The position numbers and the translations under genes were made by a program. From assembly GCF_048771995.1 (NCBI RefSeq), contig NC_133050.1, positions 5,034,501 through 5,098,500 of the forward strand: 64,000 nucleotides of DNA. The letters are read 5' to 3'. Positions within the stretch are counted from its first letter, which is position 1; the number at the start of each line of letters is the position of its first letter. The notes beneath the pieces are model-generated. The model was not told the DNA's origin. It saw only the letters and a program-made list of their open reading frames with translations, and made no database searches. Shown here piece by piece: positions 23,381 to 37,206 of this stretch. The stretch comes from Taeniopygia guttata. Taxonomy: Eukaryota > Chordata > Aves > Passeriformes > Estrildidae.

Positions 23381-24639
23381 GGCTGGGCTCCAGTATTGGA
23401 CTGACAGGGGAGCCCAGGATGTGCCATCCCCAGAAACAGGCACCCGGGCAGGAATGTGCAGGGACATTTCTGGAAGTGCCAAACCCACGACAGGACACCC
23501 CCCATGCCAGGATGTGTCACCCCTGGACTGGATTTCCCCGAAACAAGGACCTCCCAGGACAGGACTCCCCTGGTTTTCCCCCCAGACATAACCCCCTTCC
23601 CTTTCCCATCGGACTCTCAGCACAGCCTCTTCCTTCTTGTCCAGGAAAAAGACAGTGAAAGTGTTGAGGGGCACAGCCCAGCACCTCCATCCCCCACAGA
23701 CTCTCCACCCTTCCCTGCACCCCCCACACCCCATTTTCCCCCTCCCTTGGGTCCCCCCAAACCGTTCCCTGCTTAGGTGCTCCCCAGGATTGCTGAGCCG
23801 GAAACCAGTGGTGAGGAGACATGGCACAAAAGTGAGGAAAATAAGGGAAAAACAGGAAGAGAGGAAAAAGTCAAGGGCAGGGGCAGGCACAGAGGCAGAG
23901 CAATCCAGGACCCCCATGTGATGCCTGCCCAGGAAATGATCACCCCACGGGGGCTGTGCTGGGCCCTGTGTCACCCCAAATTCCATGAAGGAGCTGTGAC
24001 CCCGTGCCCACTCAGCCACTGCCCATCCCTGGCACCCCCATTCCCCTGCGACCGCAACCATGGCATCCCCATTCCTTTTGTCCCCCCTTCCTTGTGGCCC
24101 CAATCCTCAGGACTGCAATTCCACAGGATCTCCATTCCCAAGGAGCCCCATCCTGGTAATTCCAGCCCCTGGGATCCCCCCTTCCCTTGGGGACATTGAT
24201 TCTCCCAGTACCCCCATTCTCACAGGGCCCCCCTTTCCCTTGACACCCCGATCCCTTTCACCCCCATTCCATGGTCATAGATCCCTGGAGGCCACGTTAT
24301 TCTGGTGCACTCACCCCCAAGTCTGAGTCCATCCAACCCTTGGGATCCCCATTCCCCTGGGACCCCATCCCTGGGCACCCCATTCCCCTGGACATCCATC
24401 CTTGGCTCCCTACACTGCCTCAGTCTCCAAATTCTGGCAACATCTTGTCCACACCATGTCCCACCATCACCCCCATGTCCCACCCTGTCCCCACCCTGCC
24501 CCCATCCTGTGGCCACCCTGCCCCCACCAAGGGCCACCTACACGTGGGGACGAGCCGTGGCCTCGCTTCCTTCCCCTTCATCCGAAGAGCCGCCAGCCAG
24601 GGCAGCGGTGGCCACAGCAGGCGGGGACAGCCAGTCCAC

Positions 24640-27600
24640 ATGGCTGGGGACACCGGGATGGCCGGGAAGGTGGCACTGCTCCTGTGGGGTGAGTGCCCCG
24701 GGCACGGGCCTGGCAGCCGGGGATGGGCCCTGGTGAGACAGAGACCGGTGGGGAGGGGGCACAGGGGGGCTGCGGGGTCCCCTGAGGTCCCCAAGGCCAG
24801 CAGAGCATTCGACTCCAGTGTGACCAGAGTTGTGGGGTGGCTGTGGGCAGAGCAACAGAGGGATAGTGATGTTGGGACAGGGATGTGGCAGAAGGAACCT
24901 TGGGACTAGGGCAGCTGTGGGGAGAGGGACAGGAGAATACGGATGCAGGGACAGGGACAAGGGCCACATGCCATGAGGATGGGCCATGGGGACAGGTGCC
25001 ACCAGAGTGGGATGGTGGGCATAGGGCCATGGGGATGTGGCTGTGCAGACAGGTGTTGTAGGGCTGGTGGAGGTGACCTGTGCAAACATGGGCTGTCCAC
25101 AGTGTCCCCGTGTCTTGCCTCAGACAAGGGTGACTGAGGTGTCCCTGTACTCAAGACCTCCATGCTCTACCAGTGTTCCCATGGGGACAGTTTGAGGACA
25201 GCCCCCACACCACATGCCCCCAGATGGTGCTGTCCCTGCAGGGCCACCCCCACCCAGCCCTGTCCTTTCTCCCTTCCAGCCCAGACCCTCGGCCTCGCTG
25301 GTGAGTCCTCGGAGGATGCCATGTCCCCTCACCTCACTGTCCCCAGCCCCTTGGTGGCCCTGGCAGGCTGGTGTGCCCTGTCACCCACAGGTGCCCAGAC
25401 CACCCAGCTCCTCGTGGAGCCCCCCTGGAGGCCAGCAGTGCTGTGGGACCGGGTGACACTGACCTGCCAGGGCTCGGGGACCGCCGGTGCCACCACCTGG
25501 TACAAGGACGGGCAGCGCTGGGGGCAGCAGGGACACGATCACATCACTGTCACCGAGAGTGGCACCTACACGTGTGACAGACCCGGCAGTGGGCACAGCC
25601 GCCATGTGAAAGTCTTAGATGGTGAGGGGAGTTTGGGAGTTCCCGACCTGGCACCTGTGAGGACCTCTGGCCCTCTGCATGGGCTCTGTTCCGTGGGTGA
25701 CCTTCTTGGTATGGCCAGAGCCCATCTGTTGCACATGGGGACTTCCAGAGCATCCCATTGTGGGATCCCCTAGTTCCCACCCCCGTGTTGGGAACTGGGG
25801 ACCCCTGGTGCCCTAGGTGTGACCAATAGAGAGGTCCCAGTGACATCGGGAACCTCCAGAGCTCTGTGATGAGACAGCACCCCTCTGCCTCCCAGACCAG
25901 CTGGTGCTGCAGGTGCCGACACGGACACTGCTGGAGGGAGACACGGTGACATTGCGCTGCCGGTACAGGCAGGGCAACCCGGTCAGCTCGGTGTTCTTCT
26001 ACCATGAGAAGAAGGAATTGGGGGAGTTCCAAAATGGGACCGAGCTGTTCCTGTCCCATCTGCAGCTGCACCACAGCGGCCGCTACCGCTGCAGGGGCTG
26101 GGTGAACTCCAGGGTAGCACAGGGATGGGAGGATTCGGCACCGGTGACAGTGACAGTGCACGGTGAGCACCCCACAGCCGCCACCCCAACAGCCCCACAG
26201 CTCTTCCCCAGGAACTGGGGGTCACCAGCCCCACCAGCGCCCATTTCCTGCCCTGAGCCCTTCCCTGTGCCAGTGCTGGAAGTTCCCCCCTAGTCCACTG
26301 AGGGGTCCCCCCGACTCTCAGCTGCCTCAGCACCCCCAGCCCCCTGCGACCCCGAGCCCCCCTCCTGCACGTGTTCTACCGGGACGGGCAGGTGGTGGGG
26401 GTCCCGCAGGGGTCCCCACAGTTGCTGGTACCCGCCGTGGGGGTCTCCCACTCGGGGAATTACAGCTGCGAGGTGCGCTCTGAGGGAGGGGCTGTGCAGA
26501 AGAGCAGTGCCTGGCTACGCATCACGGTGCGCAGTGAGTGCGGGGATGGGCACGGGGAGCCCCCACAGACTCCCTGGGTCCCTCCCTGGGCACCTCCTTG
26601 TCCCCCAGACACATTTCTTGGGTCCCCCCACTTCTGCCCCATGTCCCCACTCACCCCTTTATGTTCTGACCCCATTCCTGACATCCCCCTTCCCACCCAT
26701 ACCCCCATCCCTATCCCCCCACACCAGCTGCCAGCCCCTCGCTTTGACCTCAGCCCTGTCTGTGTCCCCGCAGTGCCCGTGGCCAATGCCACCATCACCC
26801 TCAGTCCCCTGGCACACCAGGTGCGCGCAGGGGACCCCGTGACCCTGCGCTGCTCGGTGCAGGTGGGCTCAGCCCCTGTCACCTTCGCCTGGCGGCACAA
26901 CGGGCAGGAGGTGGCCCAGGGTCCCCTCCTGGAGCTTGGGGACGTCAATGTGGGACATTCGGGCACCTACCAGTGCGTGGCCACCAACCAGCTGGACAGT
27001 CACCAGGCACTCAGCCCAGAGCTAGTCCTGACTGTGACATCACGGGGACACATGGACCCCGGTGAGGTCACACAGGGTCACCAGGGAGTGCATGATTCCT
27101 GGGGTGATGGGTGATCTTGATGTGTCCCACTCTGTTTCTTGCAGTGGTTGCAGGGATTCGTTGGGCCCTTTTGTTCCTGGTCCTGCTCGTGGGTGTCATT
27201 GTGGCCTGGCACCGGTGGCACCGAGTGGGTGAGAGACAATGGAGGGACGGGAGTCCCATGGACAGTAGAGGCCCCCAGAATTGGGGAACAATAGGGTGGC
27301 ACCCAGAACTGTGACCTTGGCTGAGAATCCTGCAGGCTTTTGGGAAGTGCTGGCGGGTCCTGCAGGGATGTTGGGGGTTCTTCCAGAGGCCCTGGAGGCA
27401 TTTGGCAGGGGTGGAGGGGGCGGTCTCTGTCCCTGCCGGGCTTTGGGTTCTTGAAGATCAGTTGGTCAGGGACACTGGGGAGGTTCATGAATTCTGGGGG
27501 GCTTCAGGGACGCTTCGGAGTCCAGTGGGAAATTGAGAGTCCAGTGGGGGTTCAGGAGTCCTGAGAGGGGTCAGGACCCCGGCGACCCCACAGTCACCCC

Positions 27601-28007
27601 TCCCCTCTTTCCTCTGCAGCTGCCAGGAAGCACCAGGAAAGGTGAGTGAGTGTCTCCAGCCATGAGTCCCCTTTTACCCCCACCCCACAGCTCTCCATTC
27701 CCTCCCACACATCTCTTTATCCCCACAGGCCCTCCCCGGAGCCCCTGGCCACTCCAGAGGAGGGGGAAATTCTGTACACCCATGTTGTGAGCACCAAACA
27801 GGCACAGCGTGAGAACAGTGGGGGGGGGGGGGACAGTGACATGTCACCCAGTGGTGTCATCCCCCACCTTGGTCCCCACAACCTGTGTCTCTTGCAGGGC
27901 CCTCTTGCATCACCGTTCCCCAAGAACGCCAGGTGACCTACATGGAGCTGCTGGGACTCCACGGGCGACCATGTGAGACCAGTGACATCAATGAGATTGT
28001 GTTGTGA
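24640..28007 (+). pseudogene. Fc receptor-like receptor, copy 2 (disabled in Ig domain 3)
   Basis: Same ten-exon layout as copy 1: 24640-24688, 25280-25300, 25391-25621, 25896-26162, 26274-26533, 26774-27061, 27145-27228, 27620-27641, 27729-27808 and 27898-28007. The third Ig exon has a TAG at 26291-26293 in place of GAG and one base fewer in the C-run near 26310, so the full four-domain protein cannot be made. All splice sites remain standard, and the exon is phase 1-1, so a transcript skipping it would stay in frame as a three-domain receptor. That idea is untested. The transmembrane start reads GIRWALLF, with an arginine absent from copies 1, 3 and 5. The second ITIM reads VTYMEL. It is closest to copy 4. 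Confidence 0.85.
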
Positions 28008-29040
28008 CACTGGGGGGCACTGGGGGGGCACTGGGGGTCCCCACCCATGGGCACCCACACATGTGTGTGCTACCTCTAAAAACTGCTCCTCCTCCTCTCC
28101 GTGGAGACACAAAGATCTTAAAGGGCTGAGAGAAGAACAATTTCCTGAAATAACAAGAGAGAACAAAACCAAAAGCAACAGTACCATGATTCAGAATCCA
28201 AAGGGCCAAAAAGTAAGAATTTCCAAGGAAAGCCCCAAAAGGGAACAAACCACAGATGCTGCCTCCCATCACATTTCCTCCAGAGGAACCTGTCAGCGCC
28301 CTGGATCTTCCTTGCTCTGATGGCCAATGCAGCCTTCAGGAGGCCCTGGATTCTCTTGTCCCCTGTCCCAATCCCCTCCTCTGCCATGTTCCCCACCTGA
28401 GGACGTCATAAAGGCCCTGTGGGGGTTCTGCAGCCTCCCCCTTTCCCAGGGCAGTCAGGATCAGGCCACGGCACAAGATGGGGTGTCAAAGACAGGAAAA
28501 GTTTGATGTCTGGAGACATTTTGGAACACCTGTCTGTGGCAGAGGCGTATCAGGCCTTGCTTTGGTGAGACAGGGGCCCCATCTGTCCATCAGTCTGTCA
28601 GCCATTGAGCACTGGGGACCGTGTGACACTCTGCCAAAACAGCTCCTGAGTGGCCAGGTGACCAGAATTGCCAGCTGGGGAGAGGGCCCTTGGTGGCCCA
28701 ACTGGCTTAAAAGGCAGAGTATGAGGTGGCCAAGTCCCTGACCCTATTTCTTCTTGGGGTGTCTGTCCCTTCCACGCTGAAATCCAGGAGTAATCATGCC
28801 TCTTGCTTTACAAGAGATATGTCTGCCAAGGAAAGTGGGAACCCTGCTGGAATAAGAAGACCCATCTCTAAAACTTTTTAAAATTCAAAACTGATGAGGT
28901 TACCATGCAGAAGTGCAGAAAAAGAATAACAGGTCTTTATTGAGAAATTTATCAACCAGAACAGAATAAACAACTCAAACCCAGAACTTTCCCTCCCGCT
29001 CAGGGCTCTTTGTTCGTCTTTGGTGCAGTTATGGCCACAG

Positions 29041-29152
29041 CCAGCAGGGGGCGCTGCAGGGAGCCCTCCCGGCCAGCAGGGGGCGCTGCAGGGAGCGCTC
29101 CCGGCCAGCAGGGGGCGCTGCAGGGAGCGCTCCCGGCCAGCAGGGGGCGCCC
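29041..29152 (+). repeat. 32-bp CTCF-like minisatellite, four motifs
   Basis: Four CCAGCAGGGGGCGC motifs at 32-bp spacing (29041, 29073, 29105 and 29137), in the same position and orientation as the 11-motif array after copy 1. Confidence 0.8.
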
Positions 29153-29756
29153 CGCTCGAGCTCGATCCCTCAGGGCCAAGGGCGGCCTGGGCCGGGAGGG
29201 AGGAGGGGAAATCGCTCCTTTTGCAAACTCACCGGCACCGATCGGTCCCGGCACCACCACCGGCAGCAGGCAGAAGTCACCATGGCAGTGGTTTGGATCC
29301 CAGTGCCCACTGGCAGCGTAGCAGTGTCCCGGGGCCTGGCACATGCTCTGGGCAGAGCCCGCAACCGCTCTCCATGATCCCGGATGGAAGGAAGGCAGCA
29401 CCTGTCCTCAGGCAGGTCTCAGGCCCACAAAAGCCCCTCTGGTTCCTTTACACCACAATTCCTGCAAACCTTCAGCCTTTAACTCCATTTTCCTCCTTCA
29501 GCCCTGGCACAGCAGCTCTGGGAATCTTGAGCTGCCCTGGGGTGGGGCAGAGCCCTGTCTATTCCCTGTGCCCTGTGCAGGTGAGAAGGGCCAGGATGGA
29601 GCAGCTCTGGGGAGACCTGGAATCCAGACAGGGTCACTCCCCACAACCCCACCACGGCCATGGGATGTTGGAACTCAAAATGTCCCTCAGACATTTTTGG
29701 AGGTTCCAGGCCCAGGTGAGAAGCATTTGAGACCCTGGCAGGCAGCTGGAAACAGC

Positions 29757-30308
29757 TGTGATTTTGAGTTTGAGCCATGGAATGAGTTACCAACTTTGAA
29801 GGTGGAACAAGCAGTCACAAAGGGTTAGATGGTATAGTAGAAGTAGTTACAAAGTAGAGAGAAGAATTTTTTAGTATTGTACAGGGGGATTTTAGCACCT
29901 GTACAGGGGGGTTTTTACTTTGTACATAGGGATCAGAAGTTTTAAGATGGACGAATGTAGTCCGGTCCTGTTCCTCCTCTTTCTCCTTCCTTACCTCCGT
30001 GTTCTTGATGATGTTGGCACTTCTGCATTGGTTTAGAGTAGAAAAGCACCATTTAATATAGGTAGTAGGTATTGGGGGAAAACTGTAAACATTTATCGCG
30101 TAATGTACCATATAAAAGAGAGCAGCAGCCCTGGGCAGGGGGAGAGAAGAAGAAGTCGGGAGTCAGAGAGGGTGTCAGGGGTGTGTGTGCCTTTGCCTGA
30201 GCTGCTGAGCAAACCACAGCAGTCTGAGAAGAAAATCTTTTAGATAACTTGCAATAAACTGCCTTGAGACCAAGCAACAAGAGACTACTGAGCCTTTCTT
30301 TGGAAGCA
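29757..30308 (+). mobile_element. LTR-like element in unit 3
   Basis: This is the best-preserved copy of the 0.55-kb element. It shows ATATAAAAG near 30110 and AATAAA at 30253-30258, about 140 bp apart, followed by a short U5-like tail. This promoter and polyadenylation arrangement is the main reason for calling it an LTR. Confidence 0.5.
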
Positions 30309-32152
30309 CGGGTTGGAGGAGGGATTTTTCCACCACACGGAGCCGCGAACCAGGCTTGGGCTCCGTCAATGGGACACAGCCACTGCTCGATAATTCCACA
30401 CAACTCCCTCTTGCTGGGGAGCTGAGCCAAACCCCAAATATTCTTCCCAGGATGTTCCATGGGTCTGCAAGTTTGAGACAGAAAGGAGGAGGGACCTGGT
30501 CAGGTTGTTGTGCAAAATGTTTTTGTCTTTGAAGGTTTTTGAAACTCAGACCCTTGCTGCAAGGGACAACATGATCAATTGCTGCATTTCCAGACTGGTT
30601 CCCCTGCAGCTGCCCCTGCAGGGGGAGTTTCCAGCCAGCCCTGCCCTGAAAACCATCAAAGGCCCTTGCAGAGCCACTGCTTGGGCTCCCTTTCGGTTTT
30701 GTGCTTCTTGCAGGGCTGAGCAAACCACAGCCAGGCCATTTCCGCTCACAGAATTCTCACCTCTGCAGCAGCTCTAAAGCTGCCAGAATCAAAGCCAAGG
30801 GGGTGGGGGGGACCCTCATGTCCTGGCTGCCACCTGGGGCCGGCCAGAGCAGGGCTGGGCAGTGGCCACCCCTGTGCAGTGGGGCTGGGCCATGGCTGGG
30901 CTCCAGCCTTGGACTGACAGGGGAGCCCAGGATGTGCCATCCCCAGAAACAGGCACCCGGGCAGGAATGTGCAGGGACATTTCTGGAAGTGCCAAACCTA
31001 CGACAGGACCCCCCCCCATGCCAGGTTGTGTCACCCCTGGACTGGATTTCCCCGAAACAAGGACCTCCCAGGACAGGACTCCCCTGGTTTTCCCCCCAGA
31101 CATAACCCCCTTCCCTTTCCCATCGGACTCTCAGCACAGCCTCTTCCTTCTTGTCCAGGAAAAAGACAGTGAAAGTGTTGAGGGGCACAGCCCAGCACCT
31201 CCATCCCCCACAGACTCTCCACCCTTCCCTGCACCCCCCACACCCCACTTTTCCCCTCCATTGGGTCCCCCCTACCTGTTCCCTGCTCAGGTGCTCCCTG
31301 GGATTGCTGAGCCGGAAACCAGTGGTGAGGAGACATGGCACAAAAGTGAGGAAAATAAGGGAAAAACAGGAAGAGAGGAAAAAGTCAAGGGCAGGGGCAG
31401 GCACAGAGGCAGAGCTACCCAGGACCCCCATGTGAGGCCTGCCCAGGAAATGAGCACCCCACGGGGGCTGTGCTGGGCCCTGTGTCACCCCAAATTCCAT
31501 GAAGGAGCTGTGACCCCGTGCCCACTCAGCCACTGCCCATCCCTGGCACCCCCATTCCCCTGCAACCGCAACCATGGCATCCCCATTCCTTTTGTCCCCC
31601 CTTCCCTGTGGCCCCAATACTCAGGACTGCAATTCCACAGGATCTCCATTCCCAAGGAGCCCCATCCTGGTAATTCCAGGCCCTGGGATCCCCCCTTCCC
31701 TTGGGGACATTGATTCTCCCAGTACCCCCATTCTCACAGGGCCCCCCTTTCCCTTGACACCCCGATCCCTTTCACCCCATTCCATGGTCATAGATCCCTG
31801 GAGGCCACGTTGTTCTGGTGCACTCACCCCCAAGTCTGAGTCCATCCAACCCTTGGGATCCCCATTCCCCTGGGACCCCATCCCTGGGCACCCCATTCCC
31901 CTGGACATCCATCCTTGGCTCCCTACACTGCCTCAGTCTCCAAATTCTGCCAACACCACGTCTCCACCATGTCCCACCATCACCCCCATGTCCCACCAGG
32001 TCCCCACCCTGCCCCCATCCTGTGGCCACCCTGCCCCCACCAAGGGCCACCTACACGTGGGGACGAGCCGTGGCCTCGCTTCCTTCCCCTTCATCCGAAG
32101 AGCCGCCAGCCAGGGCAGCGGTGGCCACAGCAGGCGGGGACAGCCAGTCCAC

Positions 32153-35100
32153 ATGGCTGGGGACACCGGGATGGCCGGGAAGGTGGCACTGCTCCTGTGG
32201 GGTGAGTGCCCCGGGCACGGGCCTGGCAGCCGGGGATGGGCCCTGGTGAGACAGAGACCGGTGGGGAGGGGGCACAGGGGGGCTGCGGGGTCCCCTGAGG
32301 TCCCCAAGGCCAGCAGGGCATTTGACTCCAGTGTGACCAGAGTTGTGGGGTGGCTGTGGGCAGAGCAACAGAGGGATAGTGATGTTGGGACAGGGATGTG
32401 GCAGAAGGAACCTTGGGACTAGGGCAGCTGTGGGGAGAGGGACAGGAGAATACGGATGCAGGGACAGGGACAAGGGCCACATGCCATGAGGATGGGCCAT
32501 GGGGACAGGTGCCACCAGAGTGGGATGGTGGGCATAGGGCCATGGGGATGTGGCTGTGCAGACAGGTGTTGTAGGGCTGGTGGAGGTGACCTGTGCAAAC
32601 ATGGGCTGTCCACAGTGTCCCCGTGTCTTGCCTCAGACAAGGGTGACTGAGGTGTCCCTGTACTCAAGACCTCCATGCTCTACCAGTGTTCCCATGGGGA
32701 CAGTTTGAGGACAGCCCCAACACCACATGCCCCCAGATGGTGCTGTCCCTGCAGGGCCACCCCCACCCAGCCCTGTCCTTTCTCCCTTCCAGCCCAGACC
32801 CTCGGCCTCGCTGGTGAGTCCTCGGAGGATGCCATGTCCCCTCACCTCACTGTCCCCAGCCCCTTGGTGGCCCTGGCAGGCTGGTGTGCCCTGTCACCCA
32901 CAGGTGCCCAGACCACCCAGCTCCTCGTGGAGCCCCCCTGGAGGCCAGCAGTGCTGTGGGACCGGGTGACACTGACCTGCCAGGGCTCGGGGACCGCCGG
33001 TGCCACCACCTGGTACAAGGACGGGCAGCGCTGGGGGCAGCAGGGACACGATCACATCACTGTCACCGAGAGTGGCACCTACACGTGTGACAGACCCAGC
33101 AGTGGGCACAGCCGCCATGTGAAAGTCTTAGATGGTGAGGGGAGTTTGGGAGTTCCCGACCTGGCACCTGTGAGGACCTCTGGCCCTCTGCATGGGCTCT
33201 GTTCCGTGGGTGACCTTCTTGGTAGGGCCAGAGCCCATCTGTTGCACATGGGGACTTCCAGAGCATCCCATTGTGGGATCCCCTAGTTCCCACCCCCCGT
33301 GTTGGGAACTGGGGACCCCTGGTGCCCGAGGTGTGACCAAGAGAGAGGTCCCAGTGACATCGGGAACCTCCAGAGCTCTGTGATGAGACAGCACCCCTCT
33401 GCCTCCCAGACCAGCTGGTGCTGCAGGTGCCGACACGGACGCTGCTGGAGGGAGACACGGTGACATTGCGCTGCCGGTGCAGGCAGGGCAACCCGGTCAG
33501 CTCGGTGTTCTTCTACCATGAGGAGAAGGAATTGGAGTTCCAAAATGGGACCGAGGTGTTCCTGTCCCATCTGCAGCTGCACCACAGCGGCCGCTACCGC
33601 TGCAGGGGCTGGGTGAACTCCAGGGTAGCACAGGGATGGGAGGATTCGGCACCGGTGACAGTGACAGTGCACGGTGAGCACCCCACAGCCGCCACCCCAA
33701 CAGCCCCACAGCTCTTCCCCAGGAACTGGGGGTCACCAGCCCCACCAGCGCCCATTTCCTGCCCTGAGCCCTTCCCTGTGCCAGTGCTGGAAGTTCCCCC
33801 CGAGTCCACTGAGGGGTCCCCCCTGACTCTCAGCTGCCTCAGCACCCCCAGCCCCCTGCGACCCCGAGCCCCCCTCCTGCACGTGTTCTACCGGGATGGG
33901 CAGGTGGTGGGGGTCCCGCAGGGGTCCCCACAGCTGCTGGTACCCGCCGTGGGGGTCTCCCACTCGGGGAATTACAGCTGCGAGGTGCGCTCTGAGGGAG
34001 GGGCTGTGCAGAAGAGCAGTGCCTGGCTACGCGTCACGGTGCGCAGTGAGTGCGGGGATGGGCACGGGGAGCCCCCACAGACTCCCTGGGTCCCTCCCTG
34101 GGCACCTCCTTGTCCCCCAGACACATTTCTTGGGTCCCCCCACTTCTGCCCCATGTCCCCACTCACCCCTTTATGTTCTGACCCCATTCCTGACATCCCC
34201 CTTCCCACCCATACCCCCGTCCCTATCCCCCCACACCAGCTGCCAGCCCCTCGCTGTGACCTCAGCCCTGTCTGTGTCCCCGCAGTGCCCGTGGCCAATG
34301 CCACCATCACCCTCAGTCCCCTGGCACACCAGGTGCGCGCAGGGGACCCCGTGACCCTGCGCTGCTCGGTGCAGGTGGGCTCAGCCCCTGTCACCTTCAC
34401 CTGGCGGCACAACGGGCAGGAGGTGGCCCAGGGTCCCCTCCTGGAGCTTGGGGACGTCAATGTGGGACATTCGGGCACCTACCAGTGCGTGGCCGCCAAC
34501 CAGCTGGACAGTCACCAGGCACTCAGCCCAGAGCTAGTCCTGACTGTGACATCACAGGGACACATGGACCCCGGTGAGGTCACACAGGGTCACCAGGGAG
34601 TGCATGATTCCTGGGGTGATGGGTGATCCTGATGTGTCCCACTCTGTTTCTTGCAGTGGTTGCAGGGATTGGTTGGGCCCTTTTGTTCCTGGTCCTGCTC
34701 GTGGGTGTCATTGTGGCCTGGCACCGGTGGCACCGAGTGGGTGAGAGACAATGGAGGGACGGGAGTCCCATGGACAGTAGAGGCCCCCAGAATTGGGGAA
34801 CAATAGGGCGGCACCCAGAACTGTGACCTTGGCTGAGAATCCTGCAGGCTTTTGGGAACTGCTGGCGGGTCCTGCAGGGATGTTGGGGGTTCTTCCAGAG
34901 GCCCTGGAGGCATTTGGCAGGGGTGGAGGGGGCGGTCTCTGTCCCTGCCGGGCTTTGGGTTCTTGAGGATCAGTTGGTCAGGGACACTGGGGAGGTTCAT
35001 GAATTCTGGGGGGCTTCAGGGATGCTTCGGAGTCCAGTGGGAAATCGAGGGTCCAGTGGGGGTTCAGGAGTCCTGAGAGGAATCAGGACCGTGGGGACCC

Positions 35101-35516
35101 CACAGTCACCCCTCCCCTCTTTCCTCTGCAGCTGCCAGGAAGCACCAGGAAAGGTGAGTGAGTGTCTCCAGCCATGAGTCCCCTTTTACCCCCACCCCAC
35201 AGCTCTCCATTCCCTCCCACACATCTCTTTATCCCCACAGGCCCTCCCCGGAGCCCCTGGCCACTCCAGAGGAGGGGGAAATTCTGTACACCCATGTTGT
35301 GAGCACCAAACAGGCACAGCGTGAGAACAGTGGGGGGGGGGACAGTGACATGTCACCCAGTGGTGTCATCCCCCACCTTGGTCCCCACAACCTGTGTCTC
35401 TTGCAGGGCCCTCTTGCATCACCGTTCCCCAAGAACGCCAGGTGACCTACACGGAGCTGCCGGGACTCCACGGGCGACCATGTGAGACCAGTGACATCAA
35501 TGAGATTGTGTTGTGA
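32153..35516 (+). CDS. Fc receptor-like inhibitory receptor, copy 3 (intact)
   Basis: Exons 32153-32201, 32793-32813, 32904-33134, 33410-33673, 33785-34045, 34286-34573, 34657-34740, 35132-35153, 35241-35320 and 35407-35516, giving 469 residues. It differs from copy 1 by an in-frame loss of one codon in Ig domain 2 (EKELEFQNGT instead of EKELVESQNGT), shared only with copy 5, and by proline after the second ITIM (VTYTELPGL). The start codon has a strong context (CCACATGG). The transmembrane segment has no charged residue (GIGWALLFLV), so signalling is expected through its own tail and not through an Fc-receptor gamma-type partner. All splice sites are standard, and no break is seen. Confidence 0.9.
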
Positions 35517-36549
35517 CACTGGGGGGCACTGGGGGGGCACTGGGGGTCCCCACTCATGGGCACCCACACATGTGTGTGCTACCTCTAAAAACTGCTCCTC
35601 CTCCTCTCCGTGGAGACACAAAGATCTTAAAGGGCTGAGAGAAGAACAATTTCCTGAAATACCAAGAGAGAACAAAACCAAAAGCAACAGTACCGTGATT
35701 CAGAATCCAAAGGGCCAAAAAGTAAGAATTTCCAAGGAAAGCCCCAAAAGGGAACAAACCACAGATGCTGCCTCCCATCACATTTCCTCCAGAGGAACCT
35801 GTCAGGGCGCTGGATCTTCCTTGCTCTGATGGCCAATGCAGCCTTCAGGAGGCCCTGGATTCTCTTGTCCCCTGTCCCAATCCCCTCCTCTGCCATGTTC
35901 CCCACCTGAGGATGTCATAAAGGCCCTGTGGGGGTTCCGCAGCCTCCCCCTTTCCCAGGGCAGTCAGGATCAGGCCACGGCACAAGATGGGGTGTCAAAG
36001 ACAGGAAAAGTTTGATGTCTGGAGACATTTTGGAACACCTGTCTGTGGCAGAGGCGTATCAGGCCTTGCTTTGGGGAGACAGGGGCCCCATCTGTCCATC
36101 AGTCTGTCAGCCATTGAGCACTGGGGACTGTGTGACACTCTGCCAAACCAGCTCTTGAGTGGCCAGGTGACCAGAATTGCCAGCTGGGGAGAGGGCCCTT
36201 GGTGGCCCAACTGGCTTAAAAGGCAGAGTGTGAGGTGGCCAAGTCCCTGACCCTATCTCTTCTTGGGGTGTCTGTCCCTTCCACGCTGAAATCCAGGAGT
36301 AATCATGCCTCTTGGTTTACAAGAGATATGTCTGCCAAGGAAAGTGGGAACCCTGCTAGAATAAGGAGACCCATCTCTAAAACTTTTTTAAATTCAAAAC
36401 TGATGAGGTTACCATGTAAAAGTGCAGAAAAAGAATAACAGCTCTTTACTGAGAAATTTATCAACCAGAACAGAACAAACAACTCAAACCCAGAACTTTC
36501 CCTCCCGCTCAGGGCTCTTTGTTCGTCTTTGGTGCAGTTATGCCCACAG

Positions 36550-36723
36550 CCAGCAGGGGGCGCTGCAGGGAGCGCTCCCGGCCAGCAGGGGGCGCTGCAG
36601 GGAATGTGCCCGGCCAGCAGGGGGCGCTGCAGGGAGCGCTGCCGGCCAGCAGGGGGCGCTGCAGGGAGCGCTCCCGGCCAGCAGGGGGCGCTGCAGGGAG
36701 CGCTCCCGGCCAGCAGGGGGCGC
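36550..36723 (+). repeat. 32-bp CTCF-like minisatellite, six motifs
   Basis: Six CCAGCAGGGGGCGC motifs at an exact 32-bp period from 36550 to 36710. The AATGTG spacer variant also seen after copy 1 occurs here in the second interval, so some spacer variants are shared between units. Confidence 0.8.
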
Positions 36724-37206
36724 CCCGCTCGAGCTCGATCCCTCAGGGCCAAGGGCGGCCTGGGCCGGGAGGGAGGAGGGGAAATCGCTCCTTTTGCAAA
36801 CTCACCGGCACCAATCGGTCCCGCCACCACCACCGGCAGCAGGCAGAAGTCACCATGGCAGTGGTTTGGATCCCAGTGCCCACTGGCAGCGTAGCAGTGT
36901 CCCGGGGCCTGGCACATGCTCTGGGCAGAGCCCGCAACCGCTCTCCATGATCCCGGATGGAAGGAAGGCAGCACCTGTCCTCAGGCAGGTCTCAGGCCCA
37001 CAAAAGCCCCTCTGGTGCCTTTACACCACAATTCCTGCAAACCTTCAGCCTTTAACTCCATTTTCCTCCTTCAGCCCTGGCACAGCAGCTCTGGGAATGT
37101 TGAGCTGCCCTTGGGTGGGGCAGAGCCCTGTCTATTCCCCGTGCCCTGTGCAGGTGAGGAGGGCCGGGATGGAGCAGCTCTGGGGAGACCTGGAATCCAG
37201 ACAGGG

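Larger units (their letters stand above)
17862..29563 (+). repeat. FCRL array unit 2
   Basis: Unit with provirus A (17931-22084), an LTR-like element (22214-22765), a 5' flank with two copies of a 30-bp repeat (23321-23380), FCRL copy 2, a downstream spacer (28008-29040) and a four-motif CTCF-like minisatellite (29041-29152). The FCRL part shares many private variants with copy 4. The 5' flank is the version shared with units 3, 5 and 6, not the unit 1/4 version. No gene was recognised in 22800-24600 or 28008-29040. Confidence 0.85.
29564..37137 (+). repeat. FCRL array unit 3
   Basis: The shortest complete unit, about 7.57 kb, with an empty provirus site: a single ACAGGG at 29628-29633 joins the two flanks exactly as the other units would look without the insertion. 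It holds an LTR-like element (29757-30308), FCRL copy 3, a downstream spacer (35517-36549) and a six-motif minisatellite (36550-36723). The FCRL body is most like copy 5. No gene was recognised in 30320-32150 or 35517-36549. Confidence 0.85.
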